DNA of 64,000 bases from contig CM036256.1 in the NCBI GenBank assembly GCA_020698575.1, positions 13,345,908 through 13,409,907 of the forward strand. Reading direction: 5' to 3'. The notes under the pieces are model-generated. The model had not been told where the DNA came from and ran no database searches. It worked only from the letters and a program-made list of their open reading frames with translations. Positions 24,640 to 36,900 of this stretch are shown piece after piece. Position numbers and translations under genes: made by a program. Position 1 is the stretch's first letter. Every line of letters begins with the position of its first letter. This DNA is from Bostrychus sinensis (Eukaryota; Chordata; Actinopteri; Gobiiformes; Eleotridae).

Positions 24640-25680
24640 GCTTTAGACTTGTTTTTTTTTTTTTTTTTTTCCTTCACGTCTGCCTGCGCGCTTTCACTCA
24701 ACGTCTTGGGCTGTCGCTGCGGTGCATCAATTAAAGAAACCTTTCTTAAAAACATGATTTGTCCTGGTTCTGCAATGGCAAAAGCGAGCATTTGCAGAAA
24801 ATCAGTGGGTGTCTGGGCTGTCTGTCAATCCGTATGCTTTCCATGTACTGAACGAAGGTCACCCACGTGAATTAAACGTTTCCAGTGCGAAGGAGAAGGG
24901 GATAAAGGGATAAGGCTTGGCGAAATTAGCTCACTGATTCTGCGCCAGAATGGGAAAAAAAAAAAACATTTGTCACCGAGCGATTGTAATTAAGACTGGG
25001 CTTTTTTCACTCCAGAATCAGAATGATGTGTGGTATGTTGTGAGCGAGCTGACTGTTGCTGTATGGCTTAATTGTTATTCTTGTGCTGTAATGCGGGGTC
25101 CGTGGCCTGGGCGAATGGACAGGAGCTCAACATACAAAGCCCTGCCAGTAACTCCTCATTATTTTCAGTGGTGGTTTTAATGCTGCACAGTGGCATTGTG
25201 GTTCCCATATATAGCATTTGCATGAAGTGTAAGGCTTTTCCTTGTATTGTTTCAAAGTGTGTGTGAATTATTTATGCACAAGAGAAGTTAGGAAGGATTA
25301 CCACCCAAGGAGAAGCTGATATGTGAAGGCAAATCCGTGTGTATGAGTGTACAACAGTATGAATATAAAAGACTCAGATCATGCTTTTTTCACTTATTGC
25401 ATTTACGTATTTCTGAGCCTGGGTCTGCTTTTATTGCTGCTGGTGACTCATAATGTGTTTTTCTGAAAGCTGGTTTATTTATTTATTTATTAAACCAATG
25501 TTCATGCCATGGACAAAATTTGAGTTTGGTTCCTTGCCATTACTCTGGTCACTCAGATGATTCAGGTCTGGACGTGGCCCCTTCAAGATGTTGATCCTTG
25601 GGCTGTGTTTTTGGGTCGCTGTCCAGGGCCAAGCTATGAATCATTTTGGGCTTTACAGTACATTTTATAATATTAGTAAA
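24640..25680. other. Start of intron 1, no exon seen
   Basis: Poly(T) at 24651-24669 right after the donor, then unremarkable intron sequence. Confidence 0.35.
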
Positions 25681-25684
25681 AAAT

Positions 25685-26030
25685 AATAATCCCTTAAATT
25701 TATATAGCACTTTTCAAGGTACCTAGAGCGTTTTACAAGTGAGTCCATTATTCATTCACTCCACAGTCATACACTTCTGTAGCCACAGCTGGCCTGGGGC
25801 AGACTGACAGAGACGTGGCAGCCATAGGCCTCTCCAACCACCACAATCATACAAACACATTCATACATCACTGCCACAGACACTGGAGGCCAAGTGGGTG
25901 AAATGGCTTGCCCAAGGACACAACGGCAGTATAACCTGAGAGGGTCAGAACAGCCAACTTTCCTATGAGTGGACAACCCCAGCCGTACCTCCTGATACTC
26001 TGCCGACAGAAGTTTTATCCACTGACTGCA
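25685..26030 (-). mobile_element. tRNA-derived SINE, family S1, near-complete reverse copy
   Basis: Reverse strand reads CCACTCATAGGAAAGTTGGC, TTGTGTCCTTGGGCAAG, GCTGCCACGTCTCTGTCAG and the tail GAAAAGTGCTATATAAATTT. Compare 42822-43098. Confidence 0.85.
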
Positions 26031-26359
26031 CACCCAACAGCGTCGCTTTATCTCATTTTGACTGCAATCACCAAAGGCTATTTTGCAGATTTTCTCCCTG
26101 AGCTATGTTTCACAGATTTCTTAGTGACTCACTTGTATCTAGTGCTGAGCAAAGCAGACCCTCTGCTCTTGCTGTCGTCTTGCCTTGAGGTTACTGTTGT
26201 GTTTTCAATATGAGAACCATATGCGCTAAATACCAGGGGGCATAACTTCATTTGGAGCGCCCAGAAACATGACTGTCATTACATTTTGGGCAGAGGACAG
26301 GGATCGGGAAGAGAGCTAATCGATGCCATGTCTCTGTGTGGATGTGTCTCTCTTCTAGT

Positions 26360-28090
26360 CATGCTTAAGACCTGGTTTAGTCCTGGTTTAGTCCTGCTTT
26401 AGTCCTGCTTTAGTCCTTGATTAGTCCTGGTTTAGACTGGTGACTTTTGGGCCCATGGATTGGGAACAGAGCTAATTGATGCCATGTCTATGTTTCTGTG
26501 ACATCTGCAATGTCCTAGTTTAGACCTGGTTTAGTCCTGCTAGACCTGATTTAGACATAATTAAAGGAGTATATATTTTTTATATTTCATAAAAATGACT
26601 CACATGTCCCCAGATATTAGCTTTACTGATAACAATGGTACAGTTGAGTTATTAACAATTAAACATTTGTTTTACATAATGGCCAAGTTGTTTTTGTTTA
26701 CATTTTTTGTTTTGGTTCTAAAACTCTTCTCTTTCCTGATCGTCCAATCAGAAAAGAGACCATTGTTTTGATTTAGACTGCAGTACCATTTTCAAACCAG
26801 TACAAGTGCATGCTGCTTACAGTACCTTCAAGCCCTGGTGTGTTCCTGGTTTTGTCCTGGTTTTAGGCATTTTAACACTGGTTTAATTCTGGTTTAAGGC
26901 TTGTTTTTCCTGCTTCCTGTTCTAGTTCTTGTTTAGTTCTAGTTTAGAGCTCATTGATTGTGTCTCTCTCTGACATTTTATGTTTGTCTGTAATGTCCTG
27001 GTTTAGTTCTAGTTTAGACCTGTTTGAGTCCTGTTGTACTCCTGGTTTAGAGCTAATTAATGCCTGCATGTCTGTGTGTGGCTGTGTGTCTCTCTGTGAC
27101 ATCTGTTTTGGCTGGGATTTGGCCCTGTGTGTCAGTCTATACTGCTGCTGCTGCTCACTTATTTCTCCCTCTCTGTCTGTCTGCATGTGGATCTGTTTGA
27201 CGGTCTGTCCCTCCCGGTTTAGATCCAGCCAGACTTGACACGTGTCATCTCCCGGCTCTTATATGTCCGCCGTCTTCATCTGCTCCGTCCTATTACTTGA
27301 TAAAGAGTCCGAGAGATGCTTTAGGGGTAATTGGATTTGCCTCTAGTGGGAAAGGGACACTGAGAGGAATTTGTGAGTGTGTTGCATGCTGGGATGTGAA
27401 GATGGTTAGTGATGCTTGCAATGTGTGTGTGTGTGTATTTGAATCACTGTGGAAGCCAAATGGAGAAGATAGATTTAGTCCTGTTTTGTCATAGTTTAGT
27501 GCCAGTTTATTCCTGGTTTTGTCCTTTTCTGGTCCTCATCTTGTCACCTTTTTTTTTTTTTTTTTTTTGGGCACTGCGAGAAACATGACCGTCGTGACAT
27601 TTTGGTTTGGGAACAGAGCTAATTGATGCCAGGTCTTTGTGTGGATATGCCTCATCTGCTTTGGCTGTAATGTCCTAGTTTTGTACTAGTTTAGACTTGG
27701 TTTAGTATTGTTTTTTCCTTTTCTAGTCCTGGTTTAGTTCTATTTCAGTCCTGGTCTAGTCCCAGTTTAGTCCCATTTTTGCCTTGGTAAAAGCCTGTTT
27801 TTCCTGCCTTAGCCCTGGTCTAGTCCCTTTCTTGTCCCGATTTAGTTCTATGCCAGTTCTGGTTTAGTCCTGGCTTAGCCTTGGTCTAGTCCTGGTTTAT
27901 TTCTAGTTCAGTTCAAGCTCAGCCCGGTTCTAGTCCTGGCTTAGTTCTAGTTCAGTCCTGGCTTAGTCCTGGTTTAGTCCTAGCTTAACCCTAGTCTTGT
28001 CCTAGTTAAATTTTAGTTCAGTCCTAGCTTAGCCCTGCTCTAGTCCTGTTCTAGTCCTGGCTTAGTTCTAGTTCAGTCCTGGATTTGCTT
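26360..28090. repeat. Degenerate TTTAGTCCTGG tandem array in intron 1
   Basis: Dozens of 10-12-bp units around CTGGTTTAGTC, with variants CTGCTTTAG, CTAGTTTAG and CTGGCTTAG. Interspersed are longer units around AGAGCTAATTGATGCCATGT (26300, 26470, 27045, 27617) and a MITE copy. The same array type occurs at 31370-32175 and 42334-42720, and in reverse at 37085-37190. Confidence 0.9.
26559..26830. mobile_element. MITE family A, copy 3, inside the TTTAG array
   Basis: Begins TTAAAGGAGTATATATTTTT and ends ACAGTACCTTCAAG, with the shared core of the family. Confidence 0.75.
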
Positions 28091-28250
28091 TGCCTCTAGT
28101 GGAATCAGACGCTGAGAGGAGTTTTAGTGAGTTAGAGTGAGAGTGTTGCATGCTGGGATGTGGGGTTGGTTAGTGATGTCTGCAGTGAGTGAGCTTGTTA
28201 TGAATCACTGTGGACTCTTGTGGGGGCAAATGGAGAAGATATATTCAAGC
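27340..28250. repeat. Duplicated 150-bp segments bracketing the array
   Basis: TTTGCCTCTAGTGG, TTGCATGCTGGGATGTG, GTTAGTGATG, GAATCACTGTGGA and AAATGGAGAAGATA occur in the same order at 27340-27475 and 28088-28250, with small indels. Confidence 0.8.
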
Positions 28251-28259
28251 CTTAAGTTA

Positions 28260-29040
28260 AATGAAAAACAACTTGGGAAATGTGTTTTCTTCAAGATAAC
28301 GTGGAGGCGGCTGCTTACAATGTGGTCAGATCAAAAATGTCAACAGTGCCTATAAATTACCATGAACATCCTCCTGAGCATTAAAAAATGTAAACTGCTT
28401 TCTTGAACAACAAACATAAAGACAGAGTTAGTGGTAAAACATCAACAACTGCAGTGGTAAATTTTCAGCTTCTTCCCATCATTCCCTTCCAAAAACAAGG
28501 CATGTGAGAGACAGAGTGGTGACACTACATTGCCTTTGTCCAAGGTGTACCCCACCTATGTCCCATAGTTGCCGGGAATGAATGAATATACAGTATTTAC
28601 TCTCATAGTCACTAGATCAGCCTTTCCCAGAGTCAAGAGTGTCGCAGCCCCCTTAAAAGTCTGTGTCATTTTTGTTTCCCCCATTGTTACTAAAAAAAAT
28701 CATTACAAAAACACATTCTGATGGCTAAAAATGGCTTCAACGTGGTATTTTTAAATAAGTATGTAACTGTATTTTATTTCTCCATTTCTTCTTATGACCT
28801 AATGTAGACAACCTCTGGTCATCCCCCTGCAGTACCTCCGCGGCTCCCCAGGAGACCCCAGACACCACTTCACTATGATGATGATACACTTATGTTTAGG
28901 ACATGCATTGGTCTGATGGGGCTCAGCTGGTGTAGTCAGTCAACATTAAATTACAAATCAAGGTAATTTTCTGGTTGGGAGTTAAGCATAGACGAGCAAC
29001 TATGGGCCTAGAGTGGGATGGGTCTTGTGATGAAAAATGC
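28260..29040. other. Intron 1, no exon seen
   Basis: Repeat fragments near 28560 (SINE S2 tail) and 28620-28870 (hAT-like ends CCTTTCCCAGAGTC and CTCCCCAGGAG). Confidence 0.35.
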
Positions 29041-29049
29041 TCATTAAAT

Positions 29050-29500
29050 CAGGGGTGGTTCTAGGGGGTGGCCAGGGGTGGCCAGGGGTCACCTGAAATC
29101 TGAAGTGTCAAAAATGCCTTATGACACTCACATTATATTGTAAATTTGTTTCAAGAGTTACTCTGGCATTGTAAATTGGGAAGATATGTTTATCATGTTT
29201 ACAAAGATTATATCAGAGTTTTTTTGTTGTTATTTTTAAAATGTTAACTAGTTATCTGGCCCGTGGAAATAGCCTTGGGGAGCGAGACTCTGGATTCGAC
29301 AAAATGGAGGAGCTTATCTGGATAGACATCAGTTTGAGAGAGGAGCAGAGCAAACAGATATTTAGGAGAAACCGAAGTTAAGTGACTGAAGCAGCAAAAA
29401 AGTCCCAGTCGGTTTAAATCAAAATGTCTCATGTACTCCCCGTCAAAAAGGCTGGCCCCAGTGTGGCCCCCCAGTTAAAAGTGGTCTAGAACCACCCCTG
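29050..29500. mobile_element. Non-autonomous hAT element, family H2
   Basis: Inverted ends CAGGGGTGGTTCTAG and CTAGAACCACCCCTG, 451 bp, with 8-bp flanks CATTAAAT (29042-29049) and CATTGAAT (29501-29508), the hAT-type target duplication with one change. The interior contains a segment (29246-29399) repeated at 34002-34156. Confidence 0.9.
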
Positions 29501-29814
29501 CATTGAATCCCATAGCGAGGCTTCATATACACATCTAATACAACTGTATATGTTACACTGAATACAGCATTTAAGATCCAACACCCAATGATTTCCTTTC
29601 ACTTACCCTGTTAAGTGGACACATGTAATCAGCTGGCTTCATGCTTTGGTAGTCACTTCATTTACCCTTTGGCCTCCGAGGCATTTTTGTGCTTTTGGCA
29701 TGCATGTTAAATTCTTGCAAGCCTGATCATGCACGCACGTCCTAAACACCACCACTCACCCCCTTGAGAGCTATTTGTTATCAATATCCCAAAATAATCA
29801 ATAAATAATTATCA

Positions 29815-30065
29815 TGGTGGCAGAGTAGTTAGCTCTTCTGCCTCATAGCAAAGAAGCTGTGTGTTCAATCCCCACAATCTTTCAGAGTGGAGTCTGCACG
29901 TTCTTCCTGTTACTGTGGCTTCTCTCTTGGTAATCTGGCGTCCTCCCACCATCCAAACACATGCAGATGAATTGGTGACTCTAAATTACCATTGTTTTGG
30001 GTTTACCTGCATGAAGCCCATAGTTGCTGGGAGTGATTAAGTTTGGCAGTGTATAAAATGTCAGT
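29815..30065 (+). mobile_element. tRNA-derived SINE, family S2
   Basis: Head GTGGCAGAGTAGTTAGCTCT, B-box-like GTGTTCAATCCC, then GGAGTCTGCACGTTCTTCCT, CTCCCACCATCCAAACACAT and TTGGTGACTCTAAATTACC. Fragments at 43505-43700 and reverse at 60385-60495. Confidence 0.85.
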
Positions 30066-30069
30066 CTCT

Positions 30070-30346
30070 GGTTGCTTTGTCGATTATTCAGTCAGCGAGG
30101 TCTTGGTCGACTCAAATTTTATTGCTCGATTAGTTGCATCCACTCTTTGCATCAACAAAGCTGGTTTAATTACAACTTTTATTTTCCATTTTATTTAACA
30201 GTATTTTTTACAGCGATCTTTTCCAAATGTTTTATCTCCTAATTAGTGTAAAGTCACTTGTTTGTGTAACACACTGGTAAGAGCCCGCACATATCCTTTG
30301 GTCGATTTTGGTCCATTAACACTTTCTTTGGTTGACTGCAGCCCTA
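30070..30346. mobile_element. hAT-like relic (GACTGCAGCCCTAG end)
   Basis: GTCGATTATTCAGTCAGCGA, CTCGATTAGTTGCATCC, TTGGTCGATTTTGG and the GGTTGACTGCAGCCCTAG end match a common fish hAT repeat. Confidence 0.6.
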
Positions 30347-30803
30347 GTAAAATGTAAATAAAACAGAAAGCAACAGTTTGCCAATCTCATTAAACTATAA
30401 TAAAACATAAAACATGTCAGGTGTTGAAACAGATACTTTTGTTATTATATTTAAAATAATAGCTTTTTTTTAATTTGATATCAGCAACACACTCAAAAGT
30501 TGTGAGAGTCAGGGGCAGCAAAGGGTGATACTGTCAGCATTTTGCAGCTAATTAGGTTAAGAAAGTAATTTTGGAAAGGCAAGATCATTTTGTACTATTT
30601 TGATTGCTTTCTTACTTTTCCTGCTTTCTGTATACAGTATATCTACACTAATATGTCACACTTAGGCGTGCATTAGCCGGACCCCGGAGAGTAACGCCTG
30701 TGCTAATCATATTGAGCTGAATTGATGCTCTGGTGTGTAGACTGGTACACTGTTTGCCCTCATACGCTCTCCTCTCCCTGTATGCTGTATTTCAGGGCCC
30801 TTG

Positions 30804-30854
30804 ATGCCGAAGTGTGACAACGCTGAAGGGAGCTTTTTCACCGCGTCCCTGTGA
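30804..30854 (+). other. Upstream ORF 2 in the 5' UTR
   Basis: ATG at 30804, 16 codons, TGA ending at 30854, which is 56 nt before the receptor start. Its ATG overlaps the predicted stop of uORF 1 in a TGATG arrangement. Start context is weak (T at -3). Peptide function is not implied. Confidence 0.5.
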
Positions 30855-30910
30855 ACACATACAAACTCAAAAACACAACAAGACTTACTGTGGATACTTC
30901 ACTCAAGACA

Positions 30911-30952
30911 ATGAGAGCCTACCTGCTGACTGCAATGCTTCTGCTGCCCTTG
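30911..30952 (+). CDS. adcyap1r1: PAC1 coding exon 2: signal peptide
   Basis: Residues 1-14, a short N-region and a Leu-rich hydrophobic core (AMLLLPL). Phase 0 at the donor GTGAGT. Signal cleavage would fall within the first residues of the next exon. Confidence 0.85.
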
Positions 30953-33900
30953 GTGAGTAGACTTAGGTGGTTTAAGTGAGGGAGACATAATCACATCACA
31001 AATTTATTGTTATCGCAATATTGGCAAACTCTTTCTGTATTGCAAGAAAATTAATTTATGACAATAAAAATTATGTTCTTCCGTCTGACAGATACTTTTC
31101 AAAACAAGTCTGGACCCTTAAATCAAATTATGTTATGACGAAATAAACCAACAGACCAACTTTCATTCAATAGTCATAATTTAGCTCTAATGTAAATATA
31201 GACCCGGTTTAATCTTTAGTGAGTAATTAAACTTTTACTATGTCTGTGGCTTATTATATCAGTATCACAATATTGACTACGGCATTATCCATATCACAAG
31301 TTAATTAGATTGTCTTCCATCTGATCCAGTTCCTTTTAAAATAATTGTCCAATTAGAACCTCAAATCCAACCTGATTTAGTACGAGTTTAGTCCTGTTTT
31401 GACCTGGTTTAATCCTGGTTTAGACCCTGTTCATGTTTTGGTTTAGAACTGGTTTAGTCCTTCATTAGATGTAGTTTCATCCTGCTTTAGACACTGATTA
31501 GTACTAGTTTAGTCCTGGATTGTTTTGGTCTAGACCAGGTTTAATGTTTGTTTACCCTGGTTTATTGCTAGTTTAGTCCTCGTTCAGTATTGGTTTGTTT
31601 TGGTTTAGATTTGGTTTAATCCCACTTTAGAACCTAATTAGCACTAGTTTAATCCTGGTTTAGCCCTGGTCAGTTTTGGTTTGGACCTGGTTTAATTCTG
31701 GTTTACCCTGGTTTAGTACTAGTTTAGTCCTGGTTTAGCCCTGGTTTGTTTTGGTTTGGACCTGTTTTAGTCCTGGATTAGACCTTTTTTAATCCTACTT
31801 TAGACCCTGATTAGCACTAGTTTAGCCCTGGTTTGTTTTGGTTTGGACCTGGTTCACTTCTGGTTTAACCTGGTTTAGTAGTAGTTTAGTCCTGGTTTAG
31901 TTTTGTTTTGGTTTAGATTTAGATAAATCCCGCTTTAGACCCTGATTAGTGCTAGTTTAGGTTTAGACCTGTTTTAATCCTGGATAAGACATTGTTTAAT
32001 CCTGCTTTAGACACTGATTAGTACTAGTTTAGTTTTGGTTTAGTCCTAGTTTGTCCTGTTTTAGTCCTGGGTTAGACGTTGTTTAATCCTGCTTTAGGAC
32101 CTGATTAGTACTAGTTTAGTCCTGGTTCACTATTGGTTTGGTTTACCCTGGTTAGGTCCTGTTTTAAACCTGGTTTAGTATTTGTTTTATTTATCCCTAT
32201 TTTTATGTTGTTTTAGCATTGTATATCGCCAATCATACACATCAGTATCACACTATGTAACACAGTTATCACATATTACTTATTTTTCTAATCCAGTGCA
32301 GTTCTATAAAAGAGCTATATTTAGTGTCCACATCACCTCTAGTTTCTTTTCATTTTCACCAGTGGACACACAAGTGGGCGGGCTTCTGTCAACAGTTCCT
32401 CCGCACGCAGCATCAGCACATCCACCAGGCCTCGCAGATCCCAGGCCAGCCCTGCCTTTAGCCTTGTTAGCTAACAGATGGCCCAGCTGACCGTGGAGAT
32501 GCCTGTCCATCTGCTCCACCTCACTCACATTAGCTTCCTCCATCTCACTGAAATAATCATAATAATAATAAAAGAAAAAAAAAAAAAACAGAATGATAAA
32601 TGTGTAGAGGAAGTGTGGGCGGAAGTATTTGGGACTAAGTCAATTTAGGACAGTGGAGGTTTCATGCGGTCACAGAAGAAACACAGCTGCATCTGGGATA
32701 TACAAAACAATAGGGGAGCTCAAAACGAATCTGTTTGCTACACGCACTTAAATGCAGTGTTTATGTTAGCGATTTGTCTCAAAAAGTCCTGCATGACTGT
32801 AACTAAAAAGCATTTTGAAAGATAAATCAACTGCAAACATATAGTGCCCATACCTGGACTCAAACATGGGATTGTGTAATTCAGGGGTAAATGCTACAAA
32901 ACCCCTCATATATGACAATGACAAAGAATCCACTAAAGCTATTTGATTAGCATGACCAGATGTCCCTATTTAACTGGGACAGTCCCAGTTTTAGGCTCCT
33001 TGTCCCATGTCCTAAGACATTTCTGTAAAAACACTCATATGTCCCAGATTTCAACAAACCATGTCCCAGTAGTCCCCATTTTAACCAAGAGAGACATGTA
33101 GGAAACTTAAAACACATTTGTCTAAAGACACAATGTCACATAATGTAATTAATTTTATGAATAAATTGGCATTCAAATTAAAACCTTAAGCCCTAGTGTA
33201 ATGTACTTTAATTTCCTGACAGAAAGTTGTATGGATTTCAGAAGTTTTTTTTTTGTCACTTGGTGAGTTCAAATGCACCGTGATTAGTGAAAAAAATATG
33301 TGTCCCAGTTTTAAGGTAAAAAAAATGTGATCACCCTATATTTGACCCTTTGTAGTTGTAGGCTGTATTTTGCCCTATCTAGCAATAAAATATGTTAAAT
33401 CCAGATGATCCAGATGGTATTTCACATGCACACCCAAAAAATATGACTGGTCAATGGGAATTTTTGTATCCAGAAGATAATTTGAATAGGCATAGTTTCC
33501 CTTCACTTTGCTTAGAAAGTTGCTGGCCAGGCTAAAAATACAGTGTATATAGGTGTAGAGTGATATTTATTATATTGGTTGCTTGTTGGCTTTTGGTTTC
33601 TGGCTGTATATATTGCCTTAAACTGGTTTGTTCAGACTGAAAAAAGCGCCTTCTTTCATTTATAATAATAACACCTGTCTTAAGCATTAAGGTTTTTCCT
33701 AATCTTTCTGAAACAAATCCAACATGTTGCAGAAAAGAATAAAAGATGTGACTAAATGCACTGCTGTCCCACTACAACCAAGCAGTCCAAAGCTAACCTT
33801 TCACTCCACCCTGGCCCCTGCTGTATGAGAAGTGCCCTGGTGCTGACATCTTTGTATGAGTGGCACAGTGGCGTCTGACCTTCACTGCCTGATACCGCAG

Positions 33901-36900
33901 ATACAGCTATGGTGATGTACTCGTTGTCTGTCAGAGGGTTTATACGGCAGGCGACGTCAAATGGGACTTTTATTATCATCCGTTCGGCGCAGTGCCATGG
34001 GAACTAGTTATCTGGCCCGTGGAAATAGCCTTGGGGAGTGAGACTCTGGATTCGACAAAATGGAGGAGCTTATCTGGATAGACATCAGTTTGAGAGAGGA
34101 GCAGAGCAAACAGATATTTAGGAGAAACTGAAGTTAAGTGACTGAAGCAGCAAAATAAGATCAGAGTGTGCTAAAATCAACCCTGTGCTGTGCGTTCTTT
34201 TTGAATACAAGTGCACGTCAATAAAATATAACGTCATGGGAAAGTTTATTTACTTCAGTAGCTCAATTTAAAATGAAACACATACTGAAAATGCAGCCAA
34301 GTCCTAAGTCTGTGTACTTGGTGTGCTAATCCCATGCCCGGATAAATGTAGAGGGTTGTGTTAGGACGGGCATCCGGTGTAAAACCTATCCCAAATTAAT
34401 GTGAAAATCAGAAGAAGATGATTTCATGTGGCGACCCCAGATGAGAAGAAGAAGAATAACGGCTTTATTGTCAACACCCAGACCCCTCTCTTTATTGTTA
34501 TTGCACATTGTGAGTGGAGCAGTTAGGGGTTGGTGCAGTTGCTCGAGGGCATCTCAGCAGTGTCCTTCTGCCACAGTAGAGAAGCTGAAGAAATGAAATA
34601 AAAGAGTAAAATATTAAAGGATTTATTTATTTCAATTGTGATGATTATGAGGGTTTTCTAGTATGTATATTAAAAACATAAAGTATTCTAATTTATTGGC
34701 GTGCACTTGTATAGCTGCAAAATGAGCTCTGTCTGTCCTAAAATCAACTCCATGCACTTAAATAAGTATTTCTTCTGGGGTGGCTCAATGGCTCACCTGG
34801 TAGAGCGCATACCACACAATTCGCGTCTTCCTCACTCTAATTTCCTGTCACTTTACTGCATTTATCTTCCCAATAGAGGCATACAAACACCTTTTAAGAA
34901 TTGTGTTTTTGTTTTCTGAGTGTATGCTTACTGAATATGTGCTCAGTTGTTTGATATCCACCACAGACTGTGCGACAAAACAATTAACATGAAACAATCT
35001 TAAAACAAGAGCAGCTCTCGTCCAAACATCTGCCCACTCATCCGGAACGTGTTAAATAAAGCAGATTTCACTCAGTACAGATAGAAAAAAACCTTTCCAA
35101 TCCTCAAACAAGGCTTTTCAATCAAAAATGTAATACATAAATGCATTAATGTAGTGCAATAACACTGTGATCATACAGGGCTCTCATGCCAAACAGATAT
35201 TAGTCATCTGCATCCAAATATTCCTTTCCTTTGTGGAAAGCTCGACTGCAGTATGTTTTGGCTCCTGGCGAGTCACCTGCTGCTTAGCAACATGGAGGTA
35301 CGCTTTAGATGAAAACGACTTTCAAACAAGGGCTTCAGAAAATCTCAACATAGTGCAAGATCAAATCATTTGGGCTTAATGCTCTAGCCATCTTACAATT
35401 AGATGTATGCATAATAACATTGTAGCTATTACTTTTTTGATGGGTCACCCCCAGTCTCTACGTTCCCTGGACAACATTAGTGTGTGGTGACTTATTGTGC
35501 CTGGTTTCTATGGACTGGGGAGCATGTGTACTTTCACAAATACACAAGTACCTATGTTCCCCAGTCCATAGAAACTGTAGAACATAGGTTAGGTTGACCA
35601 GACATCCCTATTCAACTGGGACAGTCCCAGTTTTAGGCAACACATACTGTATCTGACTGTAAAAACACTCATATGTGTTTTCAACAAACCATGTCCCAGT
35701 TGTCCTCATTTTAACCAATAGAAACACATAAGAAACTTATAACACATTTGTCTAAAGGCATTTATCACTAATATTGTTTACAATGTCTTTTTTTTATTAA
35801 TAAAGGGCCATTAAAATTTAAAACGTATGTCCTAGCATCATGTACTTTGAACACATAACAAAAAAAAATTATGTATTTTTTAAGCTTTTATGTCTCTTGG
35901 TGAGTTCAAATGCCCCGTGATAAGTGACAAAAATATGTGTCCCAATTTTTGAGTCTAAAAATCTGGTCACCCTAACATATGGTTACTCATCTGTCTATAG
36001 GATTTGGATTAAATCTTTTTAAGTGTACACAGAAAGATTGTATACACTTTGCCTTATATCTTTTATGAGAGAGAGTTTAACACAACACAAACATCACAGC
36101 ATAAGTAAAAATAAAGGCTATTTCTCATTAAGTTACGAGCTGAGGTAAGCTAACGTTAGCAAACTGAGTAATTATTATGCGTCAGAAAATCAGGTATTGT
36201 ATCTGTGTAACTTATTTCATTCAAATATCTTGCATTTGGTTTTAAGACATGTCACGGTCACACTGTTCTCTTTTGAAACTCACAAAGCATTATGATCTAT
36301 TTTGAAACTCTAATCCAGGGTTGCCAGATTTCAGTGACAGTTTCCAGCCCAAATTGAAACTGAAACCTGAAGTTAGCTGTTTTAGCATTAGCATAGCTTG
36401 AAAATCCATTCTTACTATACTATTTTTTACATTGCACAAATACAATACAAAAACATAAAAAATCTGTTAACATTTCTTTGACTTATAAATGTATTTTCAA
36501 TGTTTTTGAGTCAATTTAATACCTACCCTGTCTGGTCATAAACTTTGCTGGCCCCAAGATCGTTTCAGCTAACCCTTGAATGATTTCTCTCCATTTGTAA
36601 GGTCATAAAGAGGACTTAATCCCGGGACGTCTTTGAGCAAAGTTAATGTTATTTTGTGGACAGAGCGCTGTGGGGTGAGAGTATTACTCAGGTGGGGAGC
36701 AGAGAGAGAATGGAGTGATGAGTCAGCTCTGGTGCGCAGGGCTCGAAAATATTACACCGATCAACTGTGAGAGAGTGAAAAGGCCTCAAGGAAGCTACAG
36801 GCGCAAACCCACTTTTAAGATGGAGGGAGCATAAGGACCTGGCATACCTGAATATGTTTGGCTTAGCTTTATTTCTTAGTAATTGCTCACAATGCAAATA

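Larger units (their letters stand above)
30796..30952 (+). other. adcyap1r1: Exon 2 of adcyap1r1: 5' UTR plus start codon
   Basis: A pyrimidine-rich tract (about 30755-30792) ends in TTCAG at 30791-30795. The exon then holds 115 nt of 5' UTR and the first 14 codons, and ends at TTG|GTGAGT. The main ATG at 30911 has A at -3, a better context than the two upstream ATGs. Confidence 0.8.

Noticed and set aside
24324..24734. 136-codon Ser/Pro/Arg-rich frame over the GC-rich exon
   Set aside because: It begins at TTG, owes its length to a CTC repeat and GC richness, and runs through the splice donor into a poly(T) tract. Only the inner ATG at 24594 is considered, as a uORF.
26360..28090. CRISPR-like regular array
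   Set aside because: Units are 10-12 bp, degenerate, with no spacers of constant length, in a vertebrate intron.
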